From assembly GCF_001297705.1 (NCBI RefSeq), contig NZ_LIRF01000009.1, positions 62,001-126,000 of the forward strand: a DNA stretch of 64,000 nucleotides, given 5' to 3'. Position 1 is the stretch's first letter. Every line of letters starts with the position of its first letter. Below, piece after piece: positions 26,253 through 34,982 of the stretch. Source of the DNA: Chryseobacterium sp. ERMR1:04 (lineage in GTDB: Bacteria; Bacteroidota; Bacteroidia; Flavobacteriales; Weeksellaceae). Under the pieces are notes generated by a model. The model had not been told where the DNA came from. It worked only from the letters and a program-made list of their open reading frames with translations, and made no database searches. A program made the position numbers and the translations under genes.

Positions 26253-27440
26253 TTAAAGTGAAAGAAAAGCATACGCAAAAGATAAAACAGAAATAATAAT
26301 TCCCACCATAAAAATCTGATACGTGATGGATAAAAGCTTATATTTTCTTTCCAAAACCTTCCCTAAATAATACAGATCTTTTACCATAGAATCATAAATA
26401 TAATCTCTGTCTTTGATCAAATCTTTCATCGCATCATGATAATCATTAAACAACATCTGCTGAAAGTTTCCGAAAAACAAAAGATTTACTTTTCTATCTG
26501 CAATATCCTGCTTGGTAAACTGAGTCTTGGTAACGTTCGGTTTTGTGGATAAGATGGCAAAAATAATGGTTAAAACACTAGATAGTAACAACACAAAACT
26601 AGGAATAATAAGGTGTGCATTTTTTGGAGCATCCAGTTTCGGAACCAAAACAGAAAGACAAACCGAAATGATAATGGCATTTACAGAAAGTAAAATATTC
26701 GCTTTACTGTCGGCAATATCACTTAGTCTGGTGTGGTTATTCAATGTAATTCTGAACAACGTATCTACGCTTCTGTCTGATTTTGCTTCTTTAGGTTCTT
26801 TGGGCTCCTTTGGTTCTTTCTTAGTTTCAGAACTCTCTTTCTTCTCCTCCTCCTTTTCTAGCTTTTTCTCTATCTTTTTGATATTTTTCTTTTTGAGCGA
26901 CTCCCAGTTTTCCTTTGCATAGTCCGTATAAAACTGATGTTTATTTTTAAGCATCTCAAGGTTTCCGGCGTTCCATTCGTCATTAGAAAAACATCTTACA
27001 TTGGTAAGCTCCCATTCTTTTCTCAGGGCATCCGAAATATCGTTATAGTCATAACTTGCAAAATGACTGCAGTCTGCATCTTTTACTATTTTCTCTAAAA
27101 GATTCTGAGGCTGGTATGTAATTTTAGTGGCTAAAATAAGTTTCGAAACATCTTCTATATAGCTTTCAGGATAGTTTTCGTTCAGCAGAAATTTTTTCAG
27201 AATCTCAACGCCCTCCTCTTCGTGATTCTGAGGACTTACGATGTAGCCTGTATCATGAAACCAAAGTGCCAACAACACTTTTTCCTGATCCTCACTAGAG
27301 ACAGGGGTGTTTTTCATAATTTCCTCTGCCTTATTTACCGTGTAGGTGGTATGAATAAAATTATGGTAAGAATATACTGAAGATAACTTATCTTTGAATA
27401 AGATTTCAACATAATCTTTGGCTTTGTGTAAAATGCTCAT
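26253..27440 (-). CDS. HD-domain protein fused to PycTM-like membrane effector
   Basis: The 395-aa protein has an N-terminal HD phosphohydrolase domain (H30, the H62-D63 pair and D123), then a charged linker rich in E and K with KEPKEPKEPK repeats (about 180-220). The C-terminal part (about 225-395) resembles the PycTM effector of Pycsar anti-phage systems: the helix LSDIADSKANILLSVNAIIISV, a second membrane segment near 280, and a last one near the C terminus. No nucleotide cyclase is adjacent. HD domains often hydrolyse nucleotides, so the protein could degrade or sense a cyclic nucleotide. It is the first gene of an operon with bestrophin. Confidence 0.75.
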   Translation of the reverse strand: MSILHKAKDYVEILFKDKLSSVYSYHNFIHTTYTVNKAEEIMKNTPVSSEDQEKVLLALWFHDTGYIVSPQNHEEEGVEILKKFLLNENYPESYIEDVSKLILATKITYQPQNLLEKIVKDADCSHFASYDYNDISDALRKEWELTNVRCFSNDEWNAGNLEMLKNKHQFYTDYAKENWESLKKKNIKKIEKKLEKEEEKKESSETKKEPKEPKEPKEAKSDRSVDTLFRITLNNHTRLSDIADSKANILLSVNAIIISVCLSVLVPKLDAPKNAHLIIPSFVLLLSSVLTIIFAILSTKPNVTKTQFTKQDIADRKVNLLFFGNFQQMLFNDYHDAMKDLIKDRDYIYDSMVKDLYYLGKVLERKYKLLSITYQIFMVGIIISVLSFAYAFLSL

Positions 27441-27466
27441 TCCTGAATTTTTGTTAATGTAAATTT

Positions 27467-30400
27467 ATGAATTTATCCTTTAAAACTCATCTAAAAAAAA
27501 TTTCAATTCTCCTTAGAGTATTATTGCTTGCCGGACTTCTATATTCCTGCGCAACGTATAACGTAAAAAAGGGTAAAAACTTATTTGAAGTTAAAAATTC
27601 TGATATAAAATCTGAAAACGACTTTAAAATATTCTTAGTTGGCGATGCTGGAAATGCAGACGAAATTCAGGCACAGCATACGCTAAACATTCTGAAAAAT
27701 AAGCTGGATTCTGCGAATGAAAATTCTATGGTCCTGTTTCTTGGAGATAATATTTATCCTTCAGGAATGCCAGAAGAATCCGATAAAGAATATCCTTTAG
27801 CCAAACAAAAACTGGAAAACCAACTTAATATTACAAAAAATTTCAAAGGAAGAACAGTCGTTATTCCCGGAAATCACGATTGGTATCACGGAATCGACGG
27901 ATTAAAAGCTCAGGAAAATTTTGTAAAAAAATATCTAAACGATAAAAAAGCGTTTCTTCCCAAAAATGCTTGCCCTATTGATGATATTAGCCTAACCAAA
28001 GACATTAAATTAATTATCATTGATACAGAATGGGCTTTAATCAACTGGGACAAATATCCAGGGATTAATAAAAACTGTACGATCAAAACCCGTGAAGATT
28101 TCTTTGATGAATTTAAAGATCTCATTAATAAAAATCAGGACAAAAGAATCATCGTAGCATTGCACCATCCTATTATCAGCAGTGGAACACATGCAGGATA
28201 TAATTCAGCAAAGTCTCATCTTTTCCCTTTAAAAAGTAAAGTTCCCGCTCCCGGTGTAGCAAGCATCATCAATATTCTGAGAAGTTCTTCCGGAGCTAGT
28301 TTGGAAGATATCAACAACAAACATTACGCAGATCTGGCCAATAGATTAAAAAGTATTGTTCAGGACAAAGGAAATATCATTTTTGTTTCGGGCCACGACC
28401 ACAATCTTCAATATCATGAAGAAAGAAATATCAGACAGATCATTAGCGGCGCAGGGTCTAAAACGGATCCGTCAACCATCGCAGAACAAACAGATTTCTC
28501 TTACGGAGGAAATGGTTTTGCAGTGCTGAATATCAGGAAAGATCAAAGTTCAGATGTAGAATTCTTTTCAACAAAAGATAATAAGCTTAAAAACCTGTCT
28601 CATATTTCGGTGATCTCAAAGCCTGATGTATTTGTCAATAATTATCCCAACTCTTTTCCCAAGACAATATCTTCTACTGTTTATCCTAAAAAATTAACAG
28701 AGAAAAGAAGATTTTACACATGGCTTTGGGGCGAGCATTACAGAAAATACTACGGAATGTCTATTGAAGCTCCAACGGCTAATCTTTCCGAATTGGATGG
28801 TGGCTACCAACCTTTCAGAGAAGGAGGTGGAAACCAGTCAAACAGTTTACGATTAAGAGCTAAAGACGGACAGGAATTTGTAATGAGAGGGGTGAAAAAA
28901 AGTGCTGTGCGTTTCCTTAACAATATGGCATTCAAAAAAAGCACTTTCGGAAATGAATTAAACAATACTTTCCCTGATAAGTTCTTATTAGATTTTTACA
29001 CGACCAATCATCCTTTCACTCCTTTCTCAGTAGGAAATATGGCAGATAAGCTTAATATCTTCCACAGCAATCCGAGATTATTCTACATTCCGAAACAACA
29101 GGCATTGGGTGACTATAATCTCCATTATGGTGACGAGATGTATATGATTGAGGAACGTTTTTCTTCAGACCCTAAAACATTACAGTCATTAGACAATGCA
29201 AGAGATATTCTTTCAACCGATGATGTGTTGGAAAATTTCACCAAAAACTATAAATATTCTGTAGATCAGGAATCTTATATCCGAGCAAGAATTTTTGATA
29301 TGCTCATTGGCGATTGGGACAGACATTCTGATCAATGGAAATGGGCAGAATATAAAGACGGAGACAAAGTAGTGTATAAACCGATTCCTAGAGACAGAGA
29401 TCAGGCGTTCAGTAAATATGATGGAGCCGCGTTTAGGCTTATCATGAATGTTCCCGCTATCCGCCACATGAAAACATTTAAAGATGATATTAAAAATGTA
29501 AAATGGATCAATATGGAGCCTTATCCTTTAGATCTTATCTTCTTAAAAGGTTCTACCGAAAAAGACTGGATTGCACAGGCAAAATATATTCAGGAACATT
29601 TAACCGATAAAGATATTGATGACGCTTTTGACAATCTGCCTAAAGAAGTAAAAGATGAAACGATTGCTGATATTCAAAGAAAATTAAAATCAAGAAAAAC
29701 AAAATTAGAAGATTACGCAATCCGATATTATGATGTCTTACAGGAGAAAGTTCCACTAGCAGGAACCGTAAATCCTGACAAATTTGTGATTACAAAAAAT
29801 GGACATTCTGTTAATGTAAAACAATATAAAATAGGCAAAAAAGACGAATCTCCCGAGTTGGTATTTGAGAAAACCTATGATGATGCCAAGACAAAAGAAC
29901 TTTGGATCTATGGGTTGGAAGATGACGACATTTATGAAGTTTCCGGAACTGGAAGACCTAAAATAAATATTCGACTTATAGGAGGTTACAACCATGATGT
30001 CTACAATGTGGAAAATGGAAGTAAAGTAAAGATCTATGATTTTAAATCTCAAAAAAACACCTACAACGGTTCGGGAACGAAACATATTTCTGACGATTAC
30101 GACATCAATACTTACAACTATAAACATCCGAAATATAATTTTGTAGCGGGCTACCCAAATGCAGACTATAACCCTGATGATGGGGTGATTATTGGTTTCT
30201 TAGCCAATTACACGGTAAACAATTTTATCCGCGATCCTTATACCCAAAAACATAGTTTAAAAGCCAATTTCTATACTGCCACAGCTGGTTTTAACCTTGC
30301 TTATAAAGGAATTTTCAAGAAAGCGATATCAGGATGGGATTTTAACTTAGATGCTTCTTATTCTACGCCACGCTTTTCAGAAAACTTCTTTGGTTTGTCT

Positions 30401-31180
30401 AACGAAAGTGTGTACGATAAAGAAAATGTAGAGAGAGAATACAACAGAGCAAGAATTTCAAAATTCTTTTTTGCCCCTTCTATTTCTAAGAAAAGTTGGA
30501 TGAATCTGGAAAACAAATTCCAGCTTACTTTTGAGGATAACAAGGTACAAAGAAATGGAGACCGTTTTGTAGACCAGTCTCCAGACGTAAGGCCTGAGGT
30601 TTTTAACAATCAGCAATTTACAGGAGTAAACTATACCTTTAGTTTTAAAAATTTAGATAATAATGCCTTCCCGACGTTAGGAATGGAATTCATTTTGAAT
30701 GCCGATTGGAAAAGCAATATTTCAAATTTTGATAAAAACTTTTTAACGTTAAATGGTACCTTAACCATTGATCACAGACTTGATAAAAGAGGAAATTTTG
30801 TATTGGCCAACTCCAGCAATGCCATGTTGATCAACAATAATAATTTTGAATTTTACCAAGGAGCAAGCATCGGTGGAAATAACGGAATGAGAGCTTTTAG
30901 AAATGATAGATTCTCAGGAAGATCTTATTTTACCAATAACTCAGAAATCCGTTGGGATTTTGGAAGAGTAAGAAACAACATTATTCCTGCCAATATGGGT
31001 GTGTTAATTGGTTATGACATCGGAAGAGTTTGGAATGATAAAGAAGATTCTAACAAATGGCACCAATCTGCCGGCGTTGGATTCTGGATGAGCGTTGTCG
31101 AAATGTTCTCTGCAAGATTAAACTATTTCTACGGATCTGATGGGGGAAGAATTTCTGGTGGCGTGGGAATGACGTTTTAA
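27467..31180 (+). CDS. lipoprotein with phosphoesterase, kinase-like and beta-barrel domains
   Basis: The 1237-aa product has a lipobox (GLLYSC, residue 28). Residues 55-320 are a calcineurin-type metallophosphoesterase with GDAGN (58), GDNIYPSG (91), GNHDWYHG (135), HHP (231) and GHDHN (309). A middle region (about 455-650) has features of a CotH/HipA-like kinase fold: RLRAKDGQEFVMRG near 460, GDWDRHSDQWKW near 615 and PIPRDRDQAFS near 639. From about 885 onward, beta strands end with GGVGMTF, as in Omp85/BamA-type barrels. The middle assignment is inference. It is divergent from the HD-PycTM gene (26-bp spacer) and followed by a terminator. Confidence 0.75.
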   Translation: MNLSFKTHLKKISILLRVLLLAGLLYSCATYNVKKGKNLFEVKNSDIKSENDFKIFLVGDAGNADEIQAQHTLNILKNKLDSANENSMVLFLGDNIYPSGMPEESDKEYPLAKQKLENQLNITKNFKGRTVVIPGNHDWYHGIDGLKAQENFVKKYLNDKKAFLPKNACPIDDISLTKDIKLIIIDTEWALINWDKYPGINKNCTIKTREDFFDEFKDLINKNQDKRIIVALHHPIISSGTHAGYNSAKSHLFPLKSKVPAPGVASIINILRSSSGASLEDINNKHYADLANRLKSIVQDKGNIIFVSGHDHNLQYHEERNIRQIISGAGSKTDPSTIAEQTDFSYGGNGFAVLNIRKDQSSDVEFFSTKDNKLKNLSHISVISKPDVFVNNYPNSFPKTISSTVYPKKLTEKRRFYTWLWGEHYRKYYGMSIEAPTANLSELDGGYQPFREGGGNQSNSLRLRAKDGQEFVMRGVKKSAVRFLNNMAFKKSTFGNELNNTFPDKFLLDFYTTNHPFTPFSVGNMADKLNIFHSNPRLFYIPKQQALGDYNLHYGDEMYMIEERFSSDPKTLQSLDNARDILSTDDVLENFTKNYKYSVDQESYIRARIFDMLIGDWDRHSDQWKWAEYKDGDKVVYKPIPRDRDQAFSKYDGAAFRLIMNVPAIRHMKTFKDDIKNVKWINMEPYPLDLIFLKGSTEKDWIAQAKYIQEHLTDKDIDDAFDNLPKEVKDETIADIQRKLKSRKTKLEDYAIRYYDVLQEKVPLAGTVNPDKFVITKNGHSVNVKQYKIGKKDESPELVFEKTYDDAKTKELWIYGLEDDDIYEVSGTGRPKINIRLIGGYNHDVYNVENGSKVKIYDFKSQKNTYNGSGTKHISDDYDINTYNYKHPKYNFVAGYPNADYNPDDGVIIGFLANYTVNNFIRDPYTQKHSLKANFYTATAGFNLAYKGIFKKAISGWDFNLDASYSTPRFSENFFGLSNESVYDKENVEREYNRARISKFFFAPSISKKSWMNLENKFQLTFEDNKVQRNGDRFVDQSPDVRPEVFNNQQFTGVNYTFSFKNLDNNAFPTLGMEFILNADWKSNISNFDKNFLTLNGTLTIDHRLDKRGNFVLANSSNAMLINNNNFEFYQGASIGGNNGMRAFRNDRFSGRSYFTNNSEIRWDFGRVRNNIIPANMGVLIGYDIGRVWNDKEDSNKWHQSAGVGFWMSVVEMFSARLNYFYGSDGGRISGGVGMTF

Positions 31181-31205
31181 AAAATAATTTATCACAAATA
31201 CAGCT

Positions 31206-31240
31206 AAAAGCCTTAGAAAATATTTTTCTGAGGCTTTTTT
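31206..31240 (+). terminator. terminator after the phosphoesterase-barrel gene
   Basis: Arms AAAAGCCTTAGAAAA and TTTTCTGAGGCTTTT pair with one G-U, followed by T residues. Confidence 0.8.
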
Positions 31241-31435
31241 AATTTAAATAATCCTCAATAAAAACTTTTTTGCATTAAAAAAAAATAAATTTTATCGCTT
31301 TTATTTCTTGAATTAGAAGGTATAAAATAAATATAACCCGTAAAGGAAATATATAATATCAACAATACATATAATACACAAGCATAGCGCAATATGTTTA
31401 AAATTAATTAAAAATATCGATTGTATAAAAAAAAT

Positions 31436-31443
31436 TACATTTG
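31436..31443 (+). promoter_or_regulatory. -7 box of the 31476 gene
   Basis: TACATTTG, followed by CA, lies 32 bp upstream of the ATG at 31476. Confidence 0.5.
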
Positions 31444-31475
31444 CAACCGACAAATTAAAACAAAAAACATATTTG

Positions 31476-32195
31476 ATGAAAAAAAAGCTATTTTGTATGG
31501 CATTATTCGCTGTATCCGTAATTCACCATGCGCAAGTGGGAATCCAAACACCTACTCCACAAAATACACTACACGTTAATGGGACGTTACAAGTCGTAAA
31601 AGATCTGAATGTAGGAGGTGATTCCAGAACGAAAGGAAATTCCGGAAATAAAGGCGAATTTTTAATGTCAAACGGAACCGGAAACACACCTGTCTGGAGA
31701 AATATAGAATCTGAAAACTTTTTAAAAGTAATTTTTGTTGGTAATAAAACAGATATAAGCCCTAGCAGCGGAAGTTATACCGGTACCGGTACCAATCCTG
31801 TAAGCACTCATGAAAGTTATTCACAAACCTATATTTATAATGTGAGTAATAAAATTGATACGGCCTATCTCACCTACAATTCCAGTAACGGAATATTTAC
31901 CGTCGTAAAGCCCGGGTTTTATAATATTGTACCGTATATCACCTATGACCTAAGTTTAAATGGAAATGGATACACTGCAGGAACGGCAAACTCTTACATC
32001 CAAAAAGTTTCACCTTCTACCGTATCATTGGCGGCTATCTCAACAGGCCATGGAGAAAGAACACTCGGAATTAATCACAACTTATCTTCTATCTCTTTTT
32101 TTAATGCTGGTGAAACGTTTAGAATACGCTGTCGTTATACCCAAAGTTTCAGATTATCCAGCGGTAATATTCACATCTCTTATCTTACACCATAA
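31476..32195 (+). CDS. secreted protein with C1q-like C-terminal domain
   Basis: The frame is open from a TTG at 31473, but the ATG at 31476 opens a standard signal peptide (MKKKLFCMALFAVSV). The mature part begins QVGIQTPTPQNTLHVNG, the Bacteroidota surface-protein opening also seen in the 20860 and 21718 genes. The last 130 residues (GIFTVVKPGFYNIVPYITYD and FFNAGETFRIRC) look like a C1q/TNF-type jelly roll. It is expected to be exported; function unknown. Confidence 0.7.
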   Translation: MKKKLFCMALFAVSVIHHAQVGIQTPTPQNTLHVNGTLQVVKDLNVGGDSRTKGNSGNKGEFLMSNGTGNTPVWRNIESENFLKVIFVGNKTDISPSSGSYTGTGTNPVSTHESYSQTYIYNVSNKIDTAYLTYNSSNGIFTVVKPGFYNIVPYITYDLSLNGNGYTAGTANSYIQKVSPSTVSLAAISTGHGERTLGINHNLSSISFFNAGETFRIRCRYTQSFRLSSGNIHISYLTP

Positions 32196-32224
32196 TTATT
32201 CAGCTTCATAAGAAGTATATATCC

Positions 32225-32257
32225 AATCCTCGCAAATTACCTTTGCGAGGATTTTAT
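32225..32257. terminator. terminator after the C1q-like gene
   Basis: The arms AATCCTCGCAAA and TTTGCGAGGATT are a perfect 12-bp pair with a 5-nt loop, followed by TT. Confidence 0.8.
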
Positions 32258-32288
32258 ATTGAAAGCCTGTTTAAACTAATTAAAAAAA

Positions 32289-32441
32289 TTAACCACAAAA
32301 GGGACAAAAGCCACTCAAAAGAATAATATTTCGACTCCGCTCAATATGCAAATATTTTTAAAAACTTATGTGCTCTTATTAGCAGTTTAATAATTAACTT
32401 AAAATACTAAAGTGTTAATCTTGTGGTTCTTTTGTGGTTAA
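32289..32441. repeat. MITE-like element, copy 1 (153 bp, 13-bp terminal inverted repeats)
   Basis: The element begins TTAACCACAAAAG and ends with its exact reverse complement. The inner part shares long identical stretches with 45625-45813, including TTTCGACTCCGCTCAATATG and CAGTTTAATAATTAAC. It encodes no protein and lies between the convergent C1q-like and beta-propeller lipoprotein genes. Confidence 0.8.
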
Positions 32442-32469
32442 AATAAAAAGTTGAAAACAAGTTCTTAAT

Positions 32470-33348
32470 TTAAAAGGAGTATTTATAAACGTTCCCTCCT
32501 GTTTTCTTATCTTTTTCATCAGCAATCAGCAATGTCTTATCATCAAGAAAAACAATCGATTCTTTTTGAGAATCATGATGTAAAGGTATTTTTTGAATCT
32601 TAGCTGAGTTAAAATTATCTGCCGTAAATCCTGAAAGCACCCGTATATTTTTATGATTCAACAATACAATTTTATCTTGTGTACTGTTAATTGCCGCAGA
32701 AGTAATCGCCGCATCACTATATTTGCCATCCAGCTTTAATCTACCTATCAATTTTGCTTCAAAATCTCCTTCTTTATTCGGAACCTTAAAAACTAAGAAA
32801 GTCCCGTCAAAACCCTTACTCCTGTTTTTGGTAAAGAGATAAAAATTTCCTTTCATTTCTACGAAAGCTTCGCAGTCATATAACCAATTCGATTTTTTTG
32901 GAGGAAATTCAGTCTGTCCTTCATAATGGAATTTTGTAGTCTGAATGGCTTTTGTGGTTTTCTGAGAAGCATCTTTTAAATCTAATTTCAAGATGGAAAG
33001 ATTCTGCCTGTCATTATCATTATTTCCAAAATTTCCGATGTAGATATTGCCTTGGGTATCTTTTATAATATCTTCCCAATCGTCATTCTCCGCATTTTCC
33101 ACAAGAACATCGGCCACCAGTTCTCCCTGTGTATTTAGCCCATACACAACATTCTTATTTCCTTTATCTTCTATTGCCCAAATTGTTTTTTTATCCGGAG
33201 ACAACGTAATCCCTGAAACTTCTTTTAGTTTTTTAGGTAAAGAAAATTCTACTTTCAACGTATCTTCTTTGGGTTGCTCAGTTTGATTTTTAGGATTACA
33301 CCCTAAAAAAAGCAATGAAGTTATGGCACAAAATATATACATTTTCAT
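32470..33348 (-). CDS. lipoprotein of predicted beta-propeller fold
   Basis: The 292-aa protein has a lipobox (LLFLGC, residue 17). The mature part shows propeller-like blades: LKEVSGITLSPDKKTIWAIED, then NIYIGNFGNND, LYDCEAFVEM and the late ESIVFLDDKTLLIADE. It resembles SdiA-regulated or esterase-like phytase proteins of Bacteroidota but no catalytic set is visible. Its ATG overlaps the mazG stop by one base, so the two are translationally coupled. Function unknown. Confidence 0.65.
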   Translation of the reverse strand: MKMYIFCAITSLLFLGCNPKNQTEQPKEDTLKVEFSLPKKLKEVSGITLSPDKKTIWAIEDKGNKNVVYGLNTQGELVADVLVENAENDDWEDIIKDTQGNIYIGNFGNNDNDRQNLSILKLDLKDASQKTTKAIQTTKFHYEGQTEFPPKKSNWLYDCEAFVEMKGNFYLFTKNRSKGFDGTFLVFKVPNKEGDFEAKLIGRLKLDGKYSDAAITSAAINSTQDKIVLLNHKNIRVLSGFTADNFNSAKIQKIPLHHDSQKESIVFLDDKTLLIADEKDKKTGGNVYKYSF

Positions 33349-34121
33349 TAGTTTTTATTTAATTTTTTAGCTTCCTCCCAAAGCACATCCATTTCTTCCA
33401 AAGACAGATCTTCCAACTTTAGATTTTTTTCTAAAGCGATATTTTCCATTTTTTGAAATCTTGAGATAAATTTTAAATTGGTTCTTTCCAAAGCAGAATC
33501 CGGATTAATTCCTGAAATTCTTGCATAGTTAATGAGTGAGAAAAATACATCTCCCAATTCCAGTTCCTTTTTATCAATATCCGTTTCTGCATGAAATTCG
33601 GCTAATTCTTCATCCACTTTTTTCCATGCATCTTCAGCATCGTGAAATTCAAAACCAATTCCTTTTACTTTATCCTGAATTCGGTATGCTTTCACCATAC
33701 TCGGAAGACTTTTCGGTACACCACCCAAAATAGACTTGTTCCCTTCTTTTAACTTTAATTTTTCCCAGTTCTGTTTTACTTCTTCTTCATCTTTTACTTC
33801 TACATCTCCATAAATATGAGGATGGCGGAAGATCAATTTTTCATTTAAAGAATTGATGACATCAGCAATGTCAAAACTTTCTTTTTCAGAACCTATTTTT
33901 GAATAGAAAACAAGATGAAGCAAAACATCACCCAATTCCTTTTTAATCTCCTGAAGATCTCCCTGCAAAATAGCATCAGAAAGTTCATAGGTTTCTTCAA
34001 GCGTCAAATGACGAAGTGTTTCTAATGTTTGTTTCTGATCCCACGGACATTTTTCGCGCAGGTCATCCATGATATCTAATAATCTTCCGAAAGCTTCTAG
34101 TTTTTCTTGTCTGGTATTCAT
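33348..34121 (-). CDS. mazG: nucleoside triphosphate pyrophosphohydrolase MazG
   Basis: MazG hydrolyses NTPs to NMP and pyrophosphate, clearing abnormal nucleotides. The 257-aa protein has two MazG domains: CPWDQKQTLETLRHLTLEETYEL at residues 25-47 and the second near 165-215 with EELAEFHAE and LGDVFFSLINYAR. The longer frame from a TTG at 34136 is not used because an ATG at 34121 (MNTRQEKLE) fits the family. A TAAATTTG promoter lies 22 bp upstream. Confidence 0.92.
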   Translation of the reverse strand: MNTRQEKLEAFGRLLDIMDDLREKCPWDQKQTLETLRHLTLEETYELSDAILQGDLQEIKKELGDVLLHLVFYSKIGSEKESFDIADVINSLNEKLIFRHPHIYGDVEVKDEEEVKQNWEKLKLKEGNKSILGGVPKSLPSMVKAYRIQDKVKGIGFEFHDAEDAWKKVDEELAEFHAETDIDKKELELGDVFFSLINYARISGINPDSALERTNLKFISRFQKMENIALEKNLKLEDLSLEEMDVLWEEAKKLNKN

Positions 34122-34143
34122 AGTTTGAAAATTCAAAGTATTA

Positions 34144-34151
34144 CAAATTTA
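34144..34151 (-). promoter_or_regulatory. -7 box of the mazG promoter
   Basis: TAAATTTG reads on the minus strand, 22 bp upstream of the mazG ATG at 34121. Confidence 0.5.
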
Positions 34152-34188
34152 AGGAATAAGAATACAATGTGTACTATTTAATGCTTTT

Positions 34189-34264
34189 TGTCATTCTGAC
34201 GAAGGAAGAATCTAAACTTTATTTTGAAGATTCTTCACTACACTTCGTTCCGTTCAGAATGACA
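34189..34264. repeat. REP-like palindromic repeat
   Basis: The 76-bp segment starts TGTCATTCTGACGAAGGAAG and ends CGTTCCGTTCAGAATGACA, giving an imperfect inverted repeat with AGAATCT/AGATTCT inner arms. Such TGTCATTCTGA palindromes are widespread intergenic repeats in bacterial genomes. It lies between the mazG promoter and a terminator. Confidence 0.65.
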
Positions 34265-34283
34265 CAACCCCGTATCAAAACAA

Positions 34284-34320
34284 AAAAGCCTTGTCAAGAA
34301 AATCTCAACAAGGCTTTTAT
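34284..34320 (-). terminator. terminator after the DUF5606 gene
   Basis: On the minus strand, AAAAGCCTTGT pairs with ACAAGGCTTTT across a 13-nt loop, followed by T residues. It lies about 23 bp downstream of the DUF5606 stop. Confidence 0.8.
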
Positions 34321-34342
34321 ATTTACCATTCAGAGGAATGAA

Positions 34343-34900
34343 TTATCCCATCTTTCTGTGTGTACTTTTTGTAGCTGCTTTTGCTCCAGATGAAGCTTTC
34401 GCTTTTGGAGAAGCTGGTTGAGCTTTTGGAGCCGCTTTCTTAGGAGCTTCTTTATCTGTTAAAGTAACTTCCCCAGTTGTTGGATCTAACGTTTCAGGTT
34501 CAGCTTTTACAAAACTTTCAGGCGTAATATATCCCGCTTTGTGTAAAATATTGTACCATTGAGCCAATTTCTTGATATCAGAAGCATATACTCTTTCTGT
34601 ATCGTAGTTAGGAAGAGATGTACCCATGAATTCCTTCAATTCGTCATCACTAGATTTGTGAGAAATCGTTTCCTTATAATCTTGGTTTTTAGCAATATTT
34701 TCAAATACTTCAAACAAAGGAACTTCTTTATCAAACGTAAACATCGCGATATTGTCTAGCAAACTTACTTGGCTAGAGTTTCCAATGCTTACTTTCTTTT
34801 TTGAAGTAACATCTTCAATAATAAAACCGTTTCTTAATTGAGAAACTAATTTGTAAAGTCCTGGTTTTCCAGAGATTGAAATTATTTTTTCTAACAGCAT
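34343..34900 (-). CDS. DUF5606 domain protein
   Basis: The 185-aa protein starts MLLEKIISISGKPGLYKLVSQ, the standard opening of DUF5606, a family found mainly in Bacteroidota. The conserved domain fills residues 1-135 (with IIEDVTSKKKVSI and the late NILHKAGYITPESF). The tail of about 50 residues is rich in P, K and A, ends SGAKAATKSTHRKMG, and is likely disordered. No signal peptide. Function unknown. It lies upstream of mazG on the same strand but a terminator separates the two. Confidence 0.85.
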   Translation of the reverse strand: MLLEKIISISGKPGLYKLVSQLRNGFIIEDVTSKKKVSIGNSSQVSLLDNIAMFTFDKEVPLFEVFENIAKNQDYKETISHKSSDDELKEFMGTSLPNYDTERVYASDIKKLAQWYNILHKAGYITPESFVKAEPETLDPTTGEVTLTDKEAPKKAAPKAQPASPKAKASSGAKAATKSTHRKMG

Positions 34901-34982
34901 AACTTTATTTTTTGTGAATGTAGCAATCGGCTCAAGGCTTTTTGCTGTTTATTATTTTCTTGTTTTTTACTTACTATTCAAA

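Noticed and set aside
26527-26922. 131-codon plus-strand ORF opposite the HD-PycTM gene
   Set aside because: It is antisense to a clear protein and its serine-rich translation reflects the lysine/glutamate linker on the other strand.
26253-27440. Complete Pycsar defence system
   Set aside because: No PycC-type cyclase is adjacent; only the effector-like part is present, fused to HD.
29756-30127. 123-codon antisense ORF inside the phosphoesterase-barrel gene
   Set aside because: No start context or family; a shadow of the sense codons.
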